This document shows, piece by piece, positions 26,316 through 31,543 of a stretch of DNA of 31,543 nucleotides. The stretch is taken from the NCBI GenBank assembly GCA_963619935.1, contig CAVEYA010000044.1, forward strand, positions 1 through 31,543. The letters are read 5' to 3'. The notes under the pieces are model-generated. The model saw only the letters and a program-made list of their open reading frames with translations, was not told the origin of the DNA and ran no database searches. The DNA comes from RUG13091 sp963619935. GTDB taxonomy: Bacteria > Bacillota_I > Bacilli_A > RFN20 > CAG-826. The position numbers and the translations under genes are program-made. Numbering within the stretch: the stretch's first letter is position 1; every line of letters starts with the position of its first letter.

Positions 26316-26334
26316 ATAATTGGAGGAAAAAGCG

Positions 26335-29300
26335 ATGAAAAATAAGAAAACATTTGGACTCGTATCGATGTGTGCCTTAGCAATCTCCGCTGCTAGTATG
26401 GTAGTAGTAGCTGCAAATGGCATACAATCAGCCCGCAGAATCAACGCTGATGATACTTATTCTTTATCATTAAATTCTTCTAATGGTATTACTGGTAGCG
26501 ATGTAACAACTACTCAAACTATCCAAACTGATAGTGGTAATTACCAAGTAGAATTTAGTTATACTGATGTATCAGCTTTAAGTGGTGGTCACTGTGTGAT
26601 TAACACCGATGGCATTGTAGTGAACAAAGATCACATCCGTTCCGTGAGTGAAATTCAAGCTACATTCTCCGGTAGTGGTACCTTACAATTTAGAACATCT
26701 TTTGATGGCTCTACTTGGGGTGCTTATAACACAATGGTGAGTGAAGTATCTTACACATTGTCTTCATATCCATACTACATTGAATTAAGTGCTAAAGATG
26801 GTGCAGTTAATTTAAATAGTATGCTATACAAATACACTTGTGCAGAAAATCCTAACGCTCACGAAGGAACAAGTGAAAATACATTTGCTTGGACTAGTAC
26901 TGTTGGTGAAAGTGATAGCAATAGTTATTTAAAAATTGTAGGAATGAATGAAACATCAGCTTCAAGTGATGCAAATTCCGGTAAAACTGCCTTTGAAGAA
27001 AGAACAAATAATTTTGATACATCTATATTTACACTAACTGATATTAGCGATATTAGATTTGGTGCGAGTTCTAAGTATAACTATTTCATGATTGGTGGAA
27101 AATCTAATGACGGTTATTTCACATTTACTGTAGCTAGTGGTTATACTGTCACTAGTGTTGTATTTAAAAATGCATTAGCAAATGCAAGTTCTTATCTTGG
27201 AACTTTATCTGTTAATGATGAATCTAATAAAATGACCACTAGTAGTAATACGTATACTTATACTCCTAACGCTAGTACAGTCACTATTAAATCTTCTAAT
27301 TACCGCACATGGGTATTAGAAATCGACGTCACAATTAAGCCTGATATTTCTGCACCTGCGGATGAAACAGGATTCACTGCTACTGATAGCAAGATGAATT
27401 CCTATAAGGACACTGATGTGTTTGCTGAAAGCAATGGTTTAAGCGTTTATGCCACATTTACTGATGGCACGACAATTGCTTTAACTAATGGCACTGCAGT
27501 TAATAATTATTCATACACAATTACTAACGCTAGTGGTGAAGCAATTGATCCAACTCAATCCTTTGGTGCTGCTGGTACATACACATTGACTGTTAATTAT
27601 AAATCCTATATCCCAGTGGTTATTACCTTAAAGGTCGAGATTGATTTATATATCACATCTATTGATGTTAGTATGGTAACAACTACCTTCAATACTGCGG
27701 ATATCTTAGCAAATAACTTATCCTCTAATATTACCGCAAATATTATCTATAATGTGGCAAGTTACAATAAGACAGGCGTTGCCTATGAAGATTTTAGTGA
27801 ATATGGTATTACCTTATCATTAATTAATCCAAGTGGTGTGGACGCGGATATGTCTACTGTCTTTGGTGTTGCTGGTACATTCACTCTTAAAGCAACAATT
27901 AGCTCAACTATTTTTGATGAAGTGAGCCTTACTGTTTCTGCTATTCCAGTGACTAACATCACCTTAGATCAATCTGAATTATCATTACAAGTTGGTCAAA
28001 CAGGACAATTAAATGCGACTGTTTCTCCAGATAACGCCACTAATACAAGCTTTACTTGGTCTAGTGACAACACAAGTGTTGCTACTGTTTCTGATTCTGG
28101 CTTAGTTACCGCTAAAGCAGTTGGTACTGCCACAGTCAGTGCAACATCTAATGATGGCACTAATAAGGTTGGCAGTTGTTTAGTGACAGTTACTAAATCA
28201 ACAAATACTACTGCTACATTAGTGGCTAATAACACTGTAACAAATACTAGTACCACAGTTACTTTCAGCGCTTCTTCATTTACTGCTACTGGAATTTCAA
28301 TTAGTGATGTTACTGGAAGTAACATATATGGCACTTCAGATGGATCATTTAGATTTGCGTCGAACAAAAAAGATGGTTCTATAACAGTTACATTCTCAAC
28401 TGCAACATTGATTAGAGGAGTTTCTATCAATGCGAAAGGTTACGATTCAGATGCTTCTGTTACGGTTATTACTTCCGCAAACTCAACTGGTGGTTCTGTT
28501 ACTGTTTCTGATACATCTGCCTATGCTGATTACACATTTGATGCATTCGCAAGTGATTCAACTGAATCAACTACATTGACAATTTCTTCTCCAAGCAAAA
28601 ATAGATTCTATTTAAACAGCATTACCTTAACTGTTGGTGTGCTTGAACCTGTTTATGCAACTGGAATTAAATTAACTGGTACATCCAATATTGGTATTGG
28701 TGAAACCACTTCCTTAGGAGTTACTTATACTCCAAGTAATACAAACCAAAAAGATATTACTTTCTCTTCAAATAACACTGCTGTTGCAACCGTCAGTAAT
28801 GATGGTTTAGTCACCGGTGTTAGTGAAGGTAGTGCTACAATCACCGCCACTGTTGCTACTGAGTCTAGTAGTGTCAGTGCTACATTTGCTATCACCGTAA
28901 GTAAGATTGCTGTTACAGGCATTTCTATCTCCGCTGCTAAGACATCAATCGTGATTGGTGGTACATCCAATATTAGTGCTACTGTTACTCCAAGCAACGC
29001 TACTGATCAAAGTGTTTCCTGGAAATCAAGTAACACAAGCGTAGCAACTGTTAGTGATGGCGTTGTTACTGGTGTTGCTGTTGGTACCGCCACAATTACT
29101 GCTACAACTAATGATGGTGGTTATACTGATAAAGTTTCGATTGAAGTTACTGAAGAAAAACTCGCTTTAAATACAGTCCTCATTTATATGTGTGGTGCTG
29201 ACCTTGAAAGTGAAAACGGATTAGCTTCTGGTGACTTAGAAGAAATCGCTTCCGTCTCTGGTCAAACTGAAGATACAAATATTGTTGTTGAAGCTGGTGG

Positions 29301-30336
29301 TGCTAGTTCATGGGCTAGCACATATAGTTCTGTTATTAATAAATCTTATTTGAATAGATTCCACTTATCCAATAAGGGCTATGTCAAAGATGAACAAATT
29401 ACTAAAGCCAGTATGGGTTTATCTTCTACATTACAAAGCTTCTTAGAATGGGGTATCCAAACTTATCCTGCTCAAAACTATGGTTTAATCCTTTGGAACC
29501 ATGGTGGTGGTATGTGGGGTGTTTGCTACGATGAAAACTATAAAGATAACTCATTGTATGATAATGAAGTAGTTTCCGCAGTGACAGGCGCGAGAAATAC
29601 ATTAGGCATTACTGACAAATTTAAATGGATTGGTTATGATGCTTGCTTAATGGGCTTACAAGATGTCGCAGAATTTAATTCCCCATATTTTGAATATATG
29701 GTCGCGGCACAAGAATCTGAAGCTGGCTATGGTTGGGATTATGATACATGGGTGGATAACTTATTCGCCGGTGATGATTACCCAACAATCTTCAAAGCAA
29801 TCTGTGATGGTTTCATTACTGATAATGGTGGTGTTTCAGCCAGTGGCTCTACTTATAATGGTACATATTACCCAGCTGACCAAACATTAGCTTATTATGA
29901 CCTAAGCAAGATGGCGGCTTATAAAGAAGCTTGGGAAAATCTAGCGGGTCAATTGAAGAATAAGATTACTTCAAGCAATAAATCTTCATTCAACACCGAC
30001 TTAATTGGTAAGACAAAATACTTTGCTGGTAGTGATTATGACTATTTCTGTGAATTTGATGCCTATCACTTCCTAACTTTGTTAGAGAGTAATTCGACAT
30101 TTAATCCAGGATCTAGTTACATTACCGCTGCAAAGAATGCGTTAAAAGCATTAGTTGGTTATAACGCAGTGCAAAAAGAAGCTGCACACGATGCTTATGG
30201 TATCTCCTTCTACTATGTAGCAGGCGACGGTTATGGTCAAGAGACCTTCTCATCATCCACTTATTCTAACTTCACCAATTGGACATATTTGTCCTCTACC
30301 TATGGTGGTTCAATTACATCCACTTATTCATATTAA
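26335..30336 (+). CDS. Large secreted clostripain-family (C11) peptidase
   Basis: A 1333-residue protein. The start at ATG 26335 is preferred over the in-frame TTG at 26320, because that TTG overlaps the GGAGG ribosome site serving the ATG. Residues 1-30 form a signal peptide. Several beta-sandwich and Ig-like segments follow, including Big_2 domains at about 538-620, 775-855 and 857-940. The C11 peptidase (943-1333) has LIYMCGADLESENG, NHGGG with H1056 and GYDACLMG with C1104. The catalytic domain is a close paralogue of the lipoprotein at 18617-20185. Unlike the preceding subtilase there is no C-terminal membrane segment; the protein ends in TSTYSY just after the catalytic fold, so release into the medium or non-covalent retention is likely. 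The stretches between residues 40 and 535 are not assigned. Confidence 0.92.
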   Translation: MKNKKTFGLVSMCALAISAASMVVVAANGIQSARRINADDTYSLSLNSSNGITGSDVTTTQTIQTDSGNYQVEFSYTDVSALSGGHCVINTDGIVVNKDHIRSVSEIQATFSGSGTLQFRTSFDGSTWGAYNTMVSEVSYTLSSYPYYIELSAKDGAVNLNSMLYKYTCAENPNAHEGTSENTFAWTSTVGESDSNSYLKIVGMNETSASSDANSGKTAFEERTNNFDTSIFTLTDISDIRFGASSKYNYFMIGGKSNDGYFTFTVASGYTVTSVVFKNALANASSYLGTLSVNDESNKMTTSSNTYTYTPNASTVTIKSSNYRTWVLEIDVTIKPDISAPADETGFTATDSKMNSYKDTDVFAESNGLSVYATFTDGTTIALTNGTAVNNYSYTITNASGEAIDPTQSFGAAGTYTLTVNYKSYIPVVITLKVEIDLYITSIDVSMVTTTFNTADILANNLSSNITANIIYNVASYNKTGVAYEDFSEYGITLSLINPSGVDADMSTVFGVAGTFTLKATISSTIFDEVSLTVSAIPVTNITLDQSELSLQVGQTGQLNATVSPDNATNTSFTWSSDNTSVATVSDSGLVTAKAVGTATVSATSNDGTNKVGSCLVTVTKSTNTTATLVANNTVTNTSTTVTFSASSFTATGISISDVTGSNIYGTSDGSFRFASNKKDGSITVTFSTATLIRGVSINAKGYDSDASVTVITSANSTGGSVTVSDTSAYADYTFDAFASDSTESTTLTISSPSKNRFYLNSITLTVGVLEPVYATGIKLTGTSNIGIGETTSLGVTYTPSNTNQKDITFSSNNTAVATVSNDGLVTGVSEGSATITATVATESSSVSATFAITVSKIAVTGISISAAKTSIVIGGTSNISATVTPSNATDQSVSWKSSNTSVATVSDGVVTGVAVGTATITATTNDGGYTDKVSIEVTEEKLALNTVLIYMCGADLESENGLASGDLEEIASVSGQTEDTNIVVEAGGASSWASTYSSVINKSYLNRFHLSNKGYVKDEQITKASMGLSSTLQSFLEWGIQTYPAQNYGLILWNHGGGMWGVCYDENYKDNSLYDNEVVSAVTGARNTLGITDKFKWIGYDACLMGLQDVAEFNSPYFEYMVAAQESEAGYGWDYDTWVDNLFAGDDYPTIFKAICDGFITDNGGVSASGSTYNGTYYPADQTLAYYDLSKMAAYKEAWENLAGQLKNKITSSNKSSFNTDLIGKTKYFAGSDYDYFCEFDAYHFLTLLESNSTFNPGSSYITAAKNALKALVGYNAVQKEAAHDAYGISFYYVAGDGYGQETFSSSTYSNFTNWTYLSSTYGGSITSTYSY

Positions 30337-30350
30337 GTAATTGAATAATA

Positions 30351-30376
30351 AGCACGGGCCTAAAACCCGTGCTTTT
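30351..30376 (+). terminator. Rho-independent terminator of the peptidase operon
   Basis: AGCACGGG-CCTAAAA-CCCGTGCT followed by TTTAATA, 14 bases after the C11 stop. The 8-bp GC-rich stem is the strongest in the window. Confidence 0.9.
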
Positions 30377-30422
30377 AATATGCTAAAGAATAAAGAATCT
30401 GTGAAATAAAGTGTGTATAAAT

Positions 30423-30450
30423 ATAATAAAAAATGGCCTTCTAGAGGCCT
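30423..30450 (-). terminator. Terminator of the DUF368 gene
   Basis: Read on the minus strand, GGCCT-CTAGA-AGGCC followed by ATTTTTTATTAT. It lies about 80 bases past the DUF368 stop. The rest of 30450-30531 is AT-rich and shows no feature. Confidence 0.65.
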
Positions 30451-30531
30451 AATATGAAAGAGTGTTTATTAATTCATTAAATAGATAAATAATTCTTAAA
30501 TGACTTAAAAATAGTGATTACAAATAATTTA

Positions 30532-31509
30532 TTATTTATCAATTGCTTGATTTTGATTTTTTCTTTGTTGTCTAACTAACATATAAGATGCGAATGCACA
30601 TCCAACTAGAACTAATACACCAACAGGGATTTCAATATAAATTGGTAAAATAGGTTTAATAACTATTTCACTTGGTAAAGTAATTCCTGCCCAACATTTA
30701 TAATAATTAAAGATATCGTAATTTAAGAACAAGACCACAATGGAACCTAAGATAAATCCAATGATAGCAAAGAAAGTGGAATCATGGTGTTTTTCTAATA
30801 ATTTAGACATTAGTTTACTAACTAACCAAACTCCTAATATACAACCAACACCGAAGCAACCGATTATTCCTAACAATTGAGGAAACATACTAAAATCACC
30901 TTTTAAGGCCATCCCACCCCATGACTTAGCGGAGTCTACAAGTGGACGATAAAAACCTAATATTAATAAAATTAATGAACCAGATAATCCTGGTACAGTT
31001 AACGCAACTGCGGCTATCATACCGACTGGTATTAATAATAAATATAACCACCAATTAGAATTGATGTTTTGAAATATACCAGCAATGTTAATAGAATCAC
31101 CAGTAAAGATAGACGCTAAGCCTAATGCAATCACAAATAACGCTGCTATAACGATAATGATTATTTGCAATTTGTTTGGTTTAACGCCCTTTACTTCATC
31201 GGTTATTCCAGGGAATGAGCCAATTAAAAAACCAGCAAAAATACAGATTAAAACAAACATTAAGTATTCAAACGCTAAACTGAATAAATAAATGCAAGGT
31301 ATCACCGCGCATACTATTCCAATTAAGATAGGAATTAATACTTTAATTGCATAGCCAAATTTCTTTCTAAAGTTATTTACTGCTGAAATAATGTCTTCAT
31401 AAACTTTAAAGATAACAGCGATTGCCGCTCCTGAAACACCAGGAATTGCGGCCCCGATTCCAATCCCAATTCCAGCTATTCATCTTTTGAAAAATAATTT
31501 GGCTTTCAT
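30532..31509 (-). CDS. popT: DUF368 (PopT-type) protein, in-frame TGA at codon 10
   Basis: A polytopic membrane protein of the DUF368 family, members of which (PopT) have been reported as undecaprenyl-phosphate translocases. The frame from ATG 31509 reads MKAKLFFKR, then TGA (31482-31480), then continues with IAGIGIGAAIPGVSGAAIA and VYEDII, the conserved N-terminal half-repeat. The second half-repeat, VPGLSGSLILLILGFY, is intact. An in-frame TAA lies just upstream of ATG 31509, fixing the start. Reading through TGA gives 325 residues, normal for the family. Without readthrough, the first usable start is GTG 31305, giving 257 residues that lack the PGVSG half. Trp would fit the TGA position (KRWIAG). 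The gene is either inactivated, misread (TGG to TGA) or recoded. TATTAT lies 7 bases before the ATG and no ribosome site is present. Confidence 0.8.
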
Positions 31510-31516
31510 ACGTTAA

Positions 31517-31522
31517 ATAATA
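31517..31522 (-). promoter_or_regulatory. -10 box of the DUF368 gene
   Basis: TATTAT on the minus strand ends 7 bases before ATG 31509. The -35 region falls at the window edge and cannot be judged. Confidence 0.4.
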
Positions 31523-31543
31523 TATCAATTATCTTTATTGAGT

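Noticed and set aside
26320..26334. TTG start for the large C11 peptidase
   Set aside because: The TTG lies within the GGAGG ribosome site that serves ATG 26335, and the five extra residues weaken the signal peptide.
27996..28430. Long open frames opposite the Ig-like regions (also at 18787-19002, 24989-25285, 28725-28997)
   Set aside because: They are antisense to Thr/Ser/Val-rich repeats whose codons rarely create stops on the other strand. Their products are Val/Leu/Thr monotony with no start signals.
2317..31305. Whole-genome use of the Mycoplasma code (TGA as Trp)
   Set aside because: About 115 Trp positions are all TGG and only one TGA is in frame. In an AT-rich genome with that code, TGA should be the common Trp codon. 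Kept only as a question for the DUF368 gene.

Overview
The window is 31.5 kb of AT-rich DNA that looks like a contig from an uncultured, host-associated member of the Bacilli, in the gut lineages near RF39, Erysipelotrichales and Acholeplasmatales. This placement is inferred from style, not from a marker gene. The signs are low GC, codons ending mostly in A or T, Gram-positive lipoproteins, very large secreted proteins built from bacterial Ig-like modules, and C-terminal membrane anchors without LPXTG. No rRNA, tRNA, insertion sequence, phage gene or CRISPR array was seen. No gene-free stretch exceeds 300 bases; the longest is 30337-30531. I recognise 20 genes. Nineteen stop codons are TAA, one is TAG and none is TGA.

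Layout. 81-3276 (+): a membrane-anchored endonuclease I, then an SGNH/GDSL hydrolase. 7330-3300 (-): a compact operon that makes putrescine from arginine, with arginine decarboxylase and agmatine deiminase fused into one 869-residue protein, then N-carbamoylputrescine amidase, then a histidine phosphatase. 7784-7405 (-): a small conserved-looking gene frameshifted near its start. 7865-10137 (+): serine hydroxymethyltransferase and a flavin-reductase-like protein. 11663-10160 (-): a small membrane protein and a nucleoside hydrolase interrupted by ten Ns that are probably an artefact. 11721-14187 (+): a DUF3810 membrane metallopeptidase and an ArsB/SLC13-type permease. 18492-14233 (-): a MarR regulator and a heterodimeric ABC exporter, with a palindromic operator inside the promoter. 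18617-30336 (+): four extracytoplasmic peptidases, namely a C11 lipoprotein, an M6-like lipoprotein, a membrane-anchored subtilase and a secreted C11. 31509-30532 (-): a DUF368 (PopT-type undecaprenyl-phosphate translocase) gene with an in-frame TGA at codon 10.

How it fits together. The surface enzymes (nuclease, two clostripain-like peptidases, M6 peptidase, subtilase) suggest a cell that degrades extracellular protein and DNA. They use four different ways of being held at or released from the surface. The nucleoside hydrolase could salvage nucleosides, and the agmatine operon turns arginine into putrescine, CO2 and ammonia.

Most worth a second look: the decarboxylase-deiminase fusion; the TGA in DUF368; a recurring arrangement in which genes starting transcription units lack a Shine-Dalgarno sequence and have a -10-like box 6-7 bases before ATG, suggesting leaderless mRNAs; and a helical C-terminal anchoring module shared by the nuclease and the subtilase.
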